This document shows positions 54,537-64,000 of a stretch of 64,000 bases of DNA, piece by piece. This DNA comes from Bryopsis sp. KO-2023 (lineage: Eukaryota > Chlorophyta > Ulvophyceae > Bryopsidales > Bryopsidaceae). Within the stretch, counting starts at the first letter, position 1. Each line of letters starts with the position of its first letter. The position numbers were made by a program, and so were the translations under genes. Location: NCBI GenBank assembly GCA_030272585.1, contig BSYQ01000007.1, positions 5,398,001 through 5,462,000 of the forward strand. The letters run 5' to 3'. The notes beneath the pieces were generated by a model. The model was not told the DNA's origin and made no database searches. It saw nothing but the letters and a program-made list of their open reading frames with translations.

Positions 54537-55993
54537 TTTACTATGGAACCCCAGATCAGAGCTGACAAGGTGCAACCATTGTTGTCCCAATGGAAGTACT
54601 CAACAGTGGTAGGGGACACTTGAATTTTGTGAGGTTTTTGCATATTTCTTGCCTACCATTGTTGTTGCAAAAGATCAAGGGGGAAAAAGTGGATCAATGG
54701 ATGGACAAGGATCAGATGAAATATTTGGAAAGAAAGGATTTGCCTGCTGGGAGACAAGCTGAGGCAAAAGTGCACAGAAGAAGTCGACGATATTGAAGGG
54801 TAGCAGGAGATGCTCACCCACTCAAGTACTTGAGCAGAGAAAGAGAATGGCGACAGGTGCCAAATGAGGAACAACGATAGTCTATGGTTCGAGATATCCA
54901 CAGACAGAATGCGCACATCGGCGGGAGAGGATTGAGCCAGAAGAGTGCAGCAGCTGCACAGCAGCAAGAGTTATATATAAAAAGAGGAAGAGCAAGTGTG
55001 GCAGACGTGCCATAACTGCAGAGAGAGTTAAAAAAGCGCCTAAGGAACTATATCCGCTACGGCAGCATGAGAGAGAGAAAGCGCCTAAGGGACTTCATCC
55101 ACTACGGCAGCATATACCGTTGAGAGCTTGGGAGAAAACAGAACAGCGGAAAAAGGGGAAAGAAATGAAGTGGCAGAACTTCTACAGAAGCCGGGCGTTC
55201 AACTAAGGAAAGGACGACCATACCATTCGGAGACCGATTGACTAGTGGTACGGATGGATCGCGAAATACAATATGGTATTTTCTGGTTTTGTTTTGTTTT
55301 GTATTGTTGTTTTGTTTGGTATTGTTGTATTTCTGCAGCAGCAGTGGGTGGGTTTTTATTTTGTTTTTGGTTCTATTTTGTTCTTGGGTACTATTTCTGC
55401 AGGAATAGTATTCAGTCAGTCGATAAAGAAAAGAACTTTCCGTTTGATACTTTTTGAGCTCAATAGAGACCTGGGGAAGAAAAGGGGGGTAAACAAGGGA
55501 CAAACAAGGACAAACTGGTCACTTTGACCTATAGGGGTGAAAGAACAGCTGTTAGCTATGAGGAAAAAAAAGGGGGGGGAACTGATTGAAGTGCAGCACC
55601 ACTGGTTTACATTCGAGTGCTCTTTGAACAGTCCTGCTGGGTTTAAAGAACAGCTGATGGCTGTGATTAAAAAGAAAAAAAAGGGGGGACCTGTTTGAGG
55701 AACAACATTGTTAGTTTACATTTTGATGTCCTTGAACAGTTTTGCTGTGGAAATTAAAAATAAAATGGATCTGCCGTAACAATGGGCGCTTGTTTTGTGT
55801 TTCTGAGCACTACGTCTACAGACATAGTAGCCAGTCAGGCAGTTCAGAGAAAGATTTTCTTGTTGATATTTTTGGAAAAGTTCTGGGAACAACTAGCTAA
55901 CAACTATAGACCAGGCACAGAAGAAGTTCAGTGGGGGAGGTTGAGTTTAACTTTTGGGGACAAAAGTCAAGGGAGGAGGGGAGTGGTTACAGC
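54537..55993 (+). other. B copy 3 region between pol and 3' LTR
   Basis: Colinear with 45529-46988 but with more base differences than other parts. No integrase-like reading. Ends with the purine-rich tract before LTR5. Confidence 0.7.
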
Positions 55994-56601
55994 TGTAACC
56001 CCAAACCACGTCGCCTCGACCAATTTTGTCACCTCCAGGGCTAGAGTGATATCAGGGGAGGGAATGCTGCTTGAGGCAGTCCCGGACGGATTACGTAGGG
56101 CTAGCAGTCACCCCGGGACAGTTCTGCCATAGCAGTTCCGCCACAGTTTAGAAGTAGCAGTTCAGCTACAGAAATGACTAGGTTGGACGTTCCTAGGGGT
56201 TGGTGCTGAGGGAAGGGATTGAGAGTGGTTAGGAAGATCAACTAGGCTTGATGGGTTAGGAAGTCTCCATCAGTAGGTGGGATCCTAGGTGATCAGTGGG
56301 ACCAGGGTGAGTCAGGCGGCAGCCTATTTAAATGGCTGATCTTAGGGTATTGTACTTCTTCTTGGTGCGGATCTTCTGGGTTAGGTTCTTGTGTTTTGTT
56401 CGAGTTTGGACCTTTGGACTGTTGTAAGAAAGCTTTTGAGAAGAGACCTGAGTGAAAAGTGCCTTGCAAGGCCGTGTGATCAAGTTAAAGAGGGGCTGTC
56501 CCCACTTCTGCCGTTCCAGTTCTGCAAAAACGCCTCCACAACCGTTAAGTCCAGCTGCAGGGGTGACCCCAGCGGTCAAGGCGACGCAATTTGTGGTTAC
56601 A
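55994..56601 (+). repeat. LTR5 of the B array (3' LTR of copy 3)
   Basis: 608 bp, ending GGTTACA, the inverted complement of the TGTAACC start. It borders the right target duplication GCTGTT (56602-56607). Confidence 0.9.
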
Positions 56602-57865
56602 GCTGTTGCCCTTGGGATGGCACAGATGTATACTCGTCCACTGTTTCATCACCCTTCCGGCTTTGCTCCAAGGTATGGGCTACTGGTGTTGCTGGGGCAA
56701 CTCCAAACCAGGCCAGCATGTCCGTTTGCAACTTCTGCCACGTCCTCAATGGGTTTGGCACTCCTTCCACAAGGGCTGGATGTCTGGATATCCAATTGTC
56801 AACCCATGACCGAGCCTCCCTGGTTGTATAGCGGACCAGTCTCTCTATCCTCTCGTCTTCGTGTGGCTGCACTGCTGGGGGTACGTTCCAGCCAGAGCCT
56901 TCAGCGAGGATCCCATAGGAACGTAACCAGGTGGCCACATCTTCTGCCTCTGCACCCGTAAATGCGGGTAAATGACTGTTAGTCAACCGATTAGGAAGTC
57001 CTTCTGCTGGATGTATCATGGCGCCGCCACTGCCTGGAGTCGGTGGACAAACTGGTGGTGGAACAGGAGGTCTTGGTGGAACGGATGGAACAACTGGACC
57101 AGGTGGCACAATTGGAGGAATCTGGGGGAGACTGGCAGCAAAGGCAAATGGGTTCAGTGGTGGATGTACTGGGGGCACAGGCTCTTCCTCGAAACTAGAG
57201 GATGTCTCCCTCTTGTCTCTTTCCCCTTCAGGTTTGTCTTCGTCGGAACTGGAACTCGAGGGCTCGTTGGTAGCGCCTCCATTTCCTCCGTTCCCTGCAG
57301 CAACACTGCTCTCTTCTTCCTCTTCTTGTTTGACTTCTTCCTTAACCACAACTTCTGGCTCAACAAAGGCTTCCTCCTCTTCTTTGGTCACTCGTCTTGC
57401 TTCGTCTTCTTCTTTTACTTCTTCCGCAAGCACTTCTTCCTCCTCTTGGACAACCTCGGCTTCTCCTTGGTCAGTAACGCCAACGAGGTTTCCTTCTTGT
57501 ACCTCCCTTCCAGTGGGGTCAACACTTGCTTGCTCTTCTTCTTCTTTAACGACAGCAACCACTTCGTCGTCTACCTCTGCCCTCGTAACCTCGTCTCCAG
57601 CAGCTCTGTCTTCTTGTCTTGCTTCACGTTCTTCAGGAACACTCTCGACCATCACAACCTCTTTCTCGTCAACCTCGTTCACTTCCTCGTTGTCCCAGCC
57701 GCCAAGAAAGTCTTCCTTCAACACCCCTTCGTCGTCAACAAGACCAGCCTCAGAAAAAGCACCAACACTTCCTTGTGCCTCAGAAACCTCAACGTTCACT
57801 CCTTCTGCACCACCAAGGCCTTCTTCCTCGTTTGGTTCTTCTTCCTCGTTCACTTTTTCCGTCAA
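56602..57865 (-). CDS. gag: Copy D gag, 5' part
   Basis: Glu-rich N-terminus, Pro-rich linker (VPSVPPRP variant) and capsid-like region, running leftward into the array insertion. The start codon is uncertain, as in the other copies. Upstream (58347-57866) is a leader of about 480 bases without a clear gene. Confidence 0.88.
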
Positions 57866-58359
57866 GATCTTCTTTTTCCTTCAGCGCCGCCACAGATCTG
57901 AGTGGCAAGTCTCCCTTCTGGTCGTGATCCTTCTCTTTTACCCTCTGTTCTCCTCCAAACCTCGGATAAGTACTGCCCTTGCTTCTTTTTCCACCTTATG
58001 CAGTTCGTCACTCTTTCTTGTATTTGTTCTCGACCTTGCTGCAGCCCAAACAAGACAAAAGCGACCCAACAGCAGTTCTGACCTAACCTTAGGTTAAGAT
58101 CCCACAAGATCCCGAAACCCACAAAGCTTTTTCGCCTTCTCTTCACCCTTGTGAGCGACCCAAGCTCGACCTTGTACCCTTTTGAAACGTATCCACCCCT
58201 GTGGGTCCTTCTCTTCACTCTTGCAAGAGCTTACTCCGCTTCTTTTCTCACTCTCAGGTCTTGCTCGTCCAGACTGCCCACTTATAACGACTGCCAGAGC
58301 CGTAGTGCACGTCTGCTACAGCACAGCTAAAAAGTGTGCGCGCCTGGGCTCCGAAACCA

Positions 58360-58942
58360 ACAAATTGCGTCGCCTTGACCGCTGGGGTCACCCCTGCAGC
58401 CTGACTGAACGGTTGTGGTGGAGTTTCTGCAGAACTGGAACGGCCGAAGTGGGGACAGCCCCTCTTTAACTTGATCACACAGCCTTGTAGGGCACTCTTC
58501 CACTCGGGACTCTTCTCAAAAGCTCTCTTACACAATCACAAGGTCCAAACTCGAACAAAACACAAGAACCTAACCCAGAAGTACAATACCCTAAGATCAG
58601 CCATTTAAATAGGCTGCCGCCTGACTCACCCTGGTCCCACTGATCACCTAGGATCCCACCTACTGATGGAGACTTCCTAACCCATCAAGCCTAGTTGATC
58701 TTCCTAACCACTCTCAATCCCTTCCCTCAGCACCAACCCCTAGGAACGTCCAACCTAGTCATTTCTGTAGCTGAACTGCTACTTCTAAACTGTGGCGGAA
58801 CTGCCATGGCAGAACTGTCCCGGGGTGACTGCTAGCCCTACGTAATCCGTCCGGGACTGCCTCAAGCAGCATTCCCTCCCCTGATATCACTCTAGCCCTG
58901 GAGGTGACAAAATTGGTCGAGGCGACGTGGTTTGGGGTTACA
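58360..58942 (-). repeat. 5' LTR of copy D
   Basis: 583 bp in reverse orientation; outer end TGTAACCCC next to GTCGGT (58943-58948). The primer-binding 12-mer lies at 58348-58359 as its complement GCTCCGAAACCA. Confidence 0.9.
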
Positions 58943-61900
58943 GTCGGTCGAGACAGATGTTCATGGGAAACCTTGGACGATCTACAACGATCTTCGAAAT
59001 CATGTCCTTGCAAAAGGAGTAACCCATGATGAGCGGATCCCTGTGATTAAGAATAAATCCGGGAATGTTCATGGTCGTGGGGAAGACTTGTATGGATACA
59101 AGACTTCAAAGAAAGCAAAGACTAGACCATCATTTACCAGTGGGCAAGCGAACCCGAACGCTAGTAAGAAAGCGAAGGGTACGGTTCGCGGCACAAAGCT
59201 TTCCCCGGAGGAGCGTGCTAGAAGGATAGCACAAAAGCTTTGCTTCACTTGTGGTGCTCCATGGGATGTGTCACACAAGTGTGGTGGGAAAGGCAAGGTG
59301 AGCGATTTGGCGATCAATGTCTTATCTCCTATCGAGAGTCATGTGCATATTGATGAGGTAGTGGAACCCTCAAATGCAATGATCGATGAGGAAATGAAAA
59401 TTCATGCTTCTACTGACGAAAAGAAATTTTCGTGCAGAAATGAAAAGAAGGTGAATGATCAGATGGATCATGGTGTTCATCGCAAGATGATCAAGCGAGA
59501 ACTTGAAAGACTCGAAGAGAGAACGGGACGGAAGTTTACGTTCGATTCTTCTGGAGGTTGTTTTCCGGTTGATGCTTGTAAAAGATCTTGTGAAAATTTT
59601 CTTACGTGTGATGTGTCGGGCGAGCATGTGTGGCTCAACCCAGGAAAGGCACAAATGGATGCTTTCCTTAAGCACTATCTCAAGTGTAAGAAAAGAGCAC
59701 CAATGACAACAAGTGCTTGTGTCTTGGTACCTCATAAGATGCGCAAAGCTTTTCGTGTGTTTGATAGCATGCGCTTGATAGCACAATATCGGAAAGGGGC
59801 ATTCTTATTTGAGAGAGCTCGTAAGATACCATTTTCCCAACCATTTGATGTGTATTATGATGCTCCTGTGCCTCGAATTGTGGAACCCACAATTGACAAG
59901 GAGATCATGACTATGTCTATGGTTTTTGAGGGACGTATCTTTGATACTCCAGCTCATATATTGTTGGATTCGGGTGCGGCTGGTTCAGCCTATATTTCCC
60001 AACAATTTTGTGAGGCTTATGGTATCTCATACCAAGCTCAAAGTGATACAACTGTTCAAATGGCTGATGGTACACCATTGACTTGTTCTGGTAAAACCAC
60101 AGTTCCTCTTCGGATACAAGGTCTTCGTGAAAAGTTAGAGTGCTTGGTGATCAGTGTTCCTCACTTTGACCTTTATCTTGGAGATGTTTGGTTGAAGGAC
60201 CATTGTGCTCATATGGATTTCCTTCATAACAGTTGTTCGTTGTTGTCAACTCGTGGACGTCGAGTTACGATCCATCATACTATTTCGGCTCGAAATCGTA
60301 GTGATCGTTGTGTTCATACGGTTACTCCATTTCTTTCCATTAAACAAGTGAAACGATGTCTTCGTGATGATCGGATCACTTCATTCCTTGTCTTGGTGCG
60401 TGAGGTCACGCCACCTCTTGAGGGGGAGGAACATGGGTCTCCTAATGCGTTGTTTCGTGAACGTGGATCACTAGAGGCTGTGGTAAAATCCGCACACGGT
60501 GATCATGTTGAGAAAGAAACGTTGGAGAACATGTTGGCTCCTATATTGGACCAATACGAGGATCGGTTTGCGAATGAATTGGCCTCGTGTCCACCCTCTA
60601 GAGAGTTCGATGCTTCTATAGATCTGATACCAGGAACAAATCCTGTGAGTCGTCCTATATTTCGCTATACGCCTGGAGAGCGTAAGGAAATTGAGGATCA
60701 GATATCGGATATGTTGGCTAAGGGACTTATTCAACCGTCGTGTAGTCCATGGGGAGCACCAGTCTTGTTTGTACCCAAACCGGATGGGACAAAAAGAATG
60801 TGTGTGGACTATAGAGGTTTGAATAAGTTAACAGTCAAAAATCAATACCCTATCCCACGTATCGATGATCTGTTGGATCAGTTACAAGGTGCGAGGTACT
60901 TTTCCGCCCTTGATTTGAAAGCTGGTTACTGGCAGCTTCGTGTCAAAGCTGAGGACCAGGCTAAAACGGCTTTCAAGACGCCCTTTGGATTGTTTGAATA
61001 TCGTGTCTTACCGATGGGTTTGACGAATGCACCAGCGATATTCCAAACATGGATGAACCGTGTATTTCATGGGATGATAGGGAAGTACGTCCTTATCTAT
61101 CTTGATGATATACTTGTGTATTCGAGGAATGAGAAAGACCACATCATGCATCTCAAAAAGGTCATGGATCGTTTGAGAGAGCACAAGCTCTTCTTGAAGA
61201 GATCAAAGTGTGATTTCTTTAAGGATGCATTGCATTATCTTGGCTTCGTGATAAGCAAAGAAGGGATTGCGGTAGATACTCGCAAGACTCAGAAGGTCAT
61301 TGATTGGCCAGAGCCACAAAATATATCTGAGTTGAGATCCTTCTTAGGTCTTTCAAATTACTTCCGTCGGTTCATTCAAGGATACAGTAAATTGGTCGGA
61401 CCACTTACGAACTTACTTAGGAAGAGTAAGGAGTGGGACTGGAATGAGGATTGTCGGAAAGCAATGGTGGCAGTTAAGGAAGCCCTGACCCATGCACCTT
61501 GCTTGGCAATGCCAGATTTCAGTAAGCCTTTTGAAGTTATTGCCGATGCCTCGGATTGGGCTATTGGTGCAATATTACTTCAAGAAGGTCGACCAATAGC
61601 ATTTGAAAGTAAAATGCTACATGGTGCACAATTGAGATGGTCAATATCAGACAAAGAAATGTTTGCTGTTGTCCATGCTTTGAAGTTGTGGAGGTGCTAC
61701 CTGGATGTGATGGAGTTTAAGGTGATCGTGGATCACAAACCCAACACATTTTTCCATTCCCAGGTAACGTTGTCTCGAAGAGCGGTGCGGTGGCTTGAGT
61801 GTCTTCAGGGATACCGATTCAAGTGGGAATACCAGCCAGGCAGGACGAATGTAGCAGACCCCTTGTCGCGCTATCCTGTACGGTATTCTCAGCAGATCAG

Positions 61901-63509
61901 TGTCTTGTTGGAGTCGGTGAGCAAGCGTGGCCGACTCAGTCACCTTGGTGAGGAGAGCCCAGCTCTCTCTCCTTTGCCTAATATCGATCTTCAGCGACGA
62001 TTATCTGAGGGGTACGCTAAAGACGAGTGGTTCAATACATTGGAATCCGCTGCTTCAATGTGTCGTTTCGACTCGGGTTTTTGGTGGAATGGAACGCGGG
62101 TGGTTGTCCCAAACTTTGATGGCCTCAGGTTGGATATTATGAAAGATTTTCATTCAACGGTGTATTCGGGACACTTTGGTGTCAAAAAGACGAAACACAA
62201 TTTGTTGAAGTGGTTTTGGTGGCCAGGGGTAGAGAAGGATATATTGTCCTTTATCAAAGGTTGTGATAGTTGTCAACGGAACAAGTGGAGACGTGGCAAA
62301 CCTCCTGGTTCGTTGCAACCTCTACCGATACCAGATGCTCGTTGGGAGAGTGTTTCGATGGACTTGATAGTCGAGCTTCCCAAGTCAGGTGCTGAGCATT
62401 ATGATGCGATCCTCGTTTTCGTGGACCGACTCACGAAAATGGTGAGATGCGCTGCAACATACACGAAGTGTGATGCTGCAGAAACAGCGAGACTCTTTGT
62501 ATCACATGTCTTCCGTTCACACGGTCTTCCTAGGACATTGGTGAGTGACAGAGATCCCAGGTGGAGATCACGATTCTTTGCGGAATTGTGTAATACTTGG
62601 AAGATCAGTCAGGCTATGTCAACTGCTTTTCATCCCACCACTGATGGGCAGACTGAGGCAATGAACAAAGTCTTAGAAGACACCCTAAGACATTTTGTTG
62701 GGATACGCCACAGTGATTGGTCTGAACTGTTGCCAGTTGTCGAGTTTGCTATGAATAACTCCAAGTCGGAAGCGACTGGTGAGACACCATTTTTCCTTAA
62801 TTACGGTCGTGATCCTTGGACAGCTACGACGGCACAGATGCCTGGATTCGGGCCAGGTGCATCTAGTAGAAAGAGCTCGTCACTGCAGATGGCGGTGCCA
62901 GCTGTACAAAGAATGACGACAACGATAAGAGATAGCATTGTGAAGGCGAAAAGGTGTTTAGAGGCAGCACGTCAAAGGATGAAGGCGTATGCTGATCGAC
63001 ATAGACGTCCTGTGGATGTGAAAGTAGGCGATAAGGTGTTGTTGGATGCACGGCATATCCGCCTAAAACATCCAGGATCCCGAAAACTGATGCCGAAGTG
63101 GATCGGACCCTTTACTATTTCGGATCAAATCGGTAAGGTAGCTTTTCGGTTGGATTTACCGAACTATCTTAAAATTCATCCGGTTTTTCATGCGAGCTTG
63201 TTGAAGCCTTATTGGGCGCATGGAAAGGTTCAACCTCCTCCGCCGGTGGAACTCGATGATGAGTTGGAATATGAGGTTGAAATGCTTTTAGATCATCGTG
63301 TACGGCGAATAGGTCGAAAGCGTAAAACTGAGTATTTGTGCAAATGGATGGGTTATGGACATGAGCATAATACTTGGGAACCCGAAGAGCATATGGAGAA
63401 TGCTAGGGAATTGGTAGAAGAATACCAAAACAAAATCAAGTCGACGGACTTGTCTCCGCCAATTGTTATCCGTCGAAGTGAACGCCTTCGGTCGAAAGAG
63501 CGCAATTGA
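58943..63509 (+). CDS. gag-pol: Element A gag end, protease, reverse transcriptase, RNase H, integrase, chromodomain
   Basis: One open frame of about 1520 residues to the stop at 63509. In order: a knuckle-like CFTCGAPWDVSHKC (near 59240), aspartic protease LLDSGAAGSAYIS (near 59965), reverse transcriptase with RMCVDYRGLNKLT, FSALDLKAGYWQLRV and IYLDDILVYS (near 61100), RNase H ADASDWAIGAIL (near 61545), integrase with an HHCC finger ending CDSCQRNK (near 62270) and a catalytic core around DLIVEL, SDRDPRW and FHPTTDGQTEAMNKVLE (62350-62690), and a C-terminal chromodomain YLCKWMGYGHEHNTWEPEEH (near 63340). The chromodomain places it among chromoviruses, which use it to target integration to marked chromatin. 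The frame looks whole in this part. Confidence 0.93.
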
Positions 63510-63929
63510 CAGAGTAGGAGATCTCAAGAGAGGGGAAATAAATTGAATGGACAAAATTTGATTTGAATATCTCCGCACATATGTGTGAATGCCGACGGGT
63601 GAGATATTATTTTCCTAAGGCAAGGTAGCCAATGTGGAAAAGCGTTCACCATGAAAAGGGTTTTATCTCGGGTTTGAGAAGGTGTCTTGACCCTTAAGAT
63701 GGTTTGGTTTTGTGAAAGGGATCACAAACTTTGAGATGTTTCTCCAATCTGAATCTTGACCGGATATGAAACTTTTGGTGTAGTGGCTCGCTGAAAGGCA
63801 CCTAGAGATTTCAACACTTGGTCAAAGTACCGTGTGTAAACCATTGCTAAGGTTCTGCACCCTGTAGCATATAAGTGTTTATCCAAGTGGAGTCAGGACC
63901 AGGAGGTCTGACACTTTGGGGGGGAGGAA
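63510..63929 (+). other. 3' noncoding region and polypurine tract of element A
   Basis: About 420 bases after the stop without a gene. The purine-rich run GGGGGGGAGGAA ends at 63929, directly before the 3' LTR, as expected for plus-strand priming. Confidence 0.8.
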
Positions 63930-64000
63930 TGTTATGACGTCACACGCGTGTGTCACGGTGTGTCGCCACGTGTACATGTGTGTCGCCACGTGTGTCACCT
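63930..64000 (+). repeat. 3' LTR of element A, cut by the window edge
   Basis: 71 bases starting TGTTATGACGTCA, matching the start of the 5' LTR with one difference. Confidence 0.9.

Larger units (their letters stand above)
32080..56601 (+). mobile_element. Plus-strand array of B-family copies inserted in copy D
   Basis: The array as a whole is flanked by GCTGTT (32074-32079 and 56602-56607), so its outer ends belong to one insertion event. Inside are five LTR or LTR pieces and three internal regions: LTR1-gag/pol(partial)-LTR2-gag/pol-LTR3(partial)-LTR4-gag/pol-LTR5. First and third internal regions are nearly identical; the middle one is a mosaic of that type and the copy D type. Confidence 0.85.
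25734..58942 (-). mobile_element. Copy D: B-family Ty3/gypsy element inserted in element A
   Basis: Flanked by GTCGGT on both sides (25728-25733, 58943-58948). Ends read TGTAACC and GGTTACA. From right to left it has 5' LTR 58942-58360, primer-binding site 58359-58348, leader, gag-pro and pol, 3' noncoding part, and 3' LTR 26324-25734. Its gag is interrupted by the plus-strand B array (32080-56601). Otherwise it looks largely whole, with gag-pro and pol frames open on each side. The two LTRs are very similar, so insertion is recent. Confidence 0.9.
23704..64000 (+). mobile_element. Element A: Ty3/gypsy chromovirus, outermost of the nest, 3' end outside window
   Basis: The 5' LTR (23704-23948) matches the sequence at 63930-64000 with one difference in 71 bases, so the element is young. 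Parts: LTR, candidate primer-binding site at 23951, leader, gag, then gag end/protease/reverse transcriptase/RNase H/integrase/chromodomain, polypurine tract, 3' LTR. Removing the nested insertion (25734-58942, with target duplication GTCGGT) the element is about 7 kb, normal for chromoviruses. Apart from that insertion it looks whole within the window. The right target duplication is outside the window, so it could not be tested. Confidence 0.92.

Overview
The window is nuclear DNA of a streptophyte green alga or early-diverging land plant; a Chara-like charophyte is my guess, not something the sequence proves. The pointers are intron-rich genes with GT-AG introns, a KNOX-type TALE homeobox gene with KNOX1, KNOX2, ELK and homeodomain parts, a LUMINIDEPENDENS-like homeodomain gene, and plant-style Ty3/gypsy retrotransposons including a chromovirus.

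Bases 1-23,700 are host territory. In order: the 5' part of an unrecognised membrane-protein gene (minus strand, nine exons in phase); a MacroD-type macrodomain gene with a long acidic tail (plus); a small TA-flanked MITE; a LUMINIDEPENDENS-like gene (minus, six exons); a secreted protein of about 945 residues made of six cysteine-patterned repeats that I cannot assign to a family (plus); the KNOX gene (plus, seven exons); a block of GTGCGGGG-rich repeats with a near-perfect 120-bp inverted repeat and 74-bp tandem units; and a degenerate ASNSD1-like asparagine-synthetase-domain locus (minus). For the KNOX, LUMINIDEPENDENS-like and macrodomain models, exon phases close exactly and total coding length is divisible by three.

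Bases 23,704-64,000 are one nest of LTR retrotransposons. The outermost is a chromodomain-bearing Ty3/gypsy element (A) whose 5' LTR starts at 23,704 and whose 3' LTR begins at 63,930 and leaves the window. Its gag is split by a second Ty3/gypsy family (B) on the minus strand (copy D, 25,734-58,942, target duplication GTCGGT). D is split in turn by a plus-strand array of B copies (32,080-56,601, target duplication GCTGTT). The last copy of the array carries a 538-bp TRIM-like miniature element in its gag (target duplication GAAGG). That is at least four levels of insertion, with near-identical LTRs, so the activity looks recent.

Points most worth following are the secreted six-repeat protein, the consistent absence of a recognisable integrase in all complete B copies, the shared candidate primer-binding site TGGTTTCGGAGC in three unrelated LTR elements, the mosaic middle copy and odd junction at 47,346/47,347, and the long perfect hairpin near 20,320-20,640. 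All homologies are from reading motifs by eye; no database search was run.
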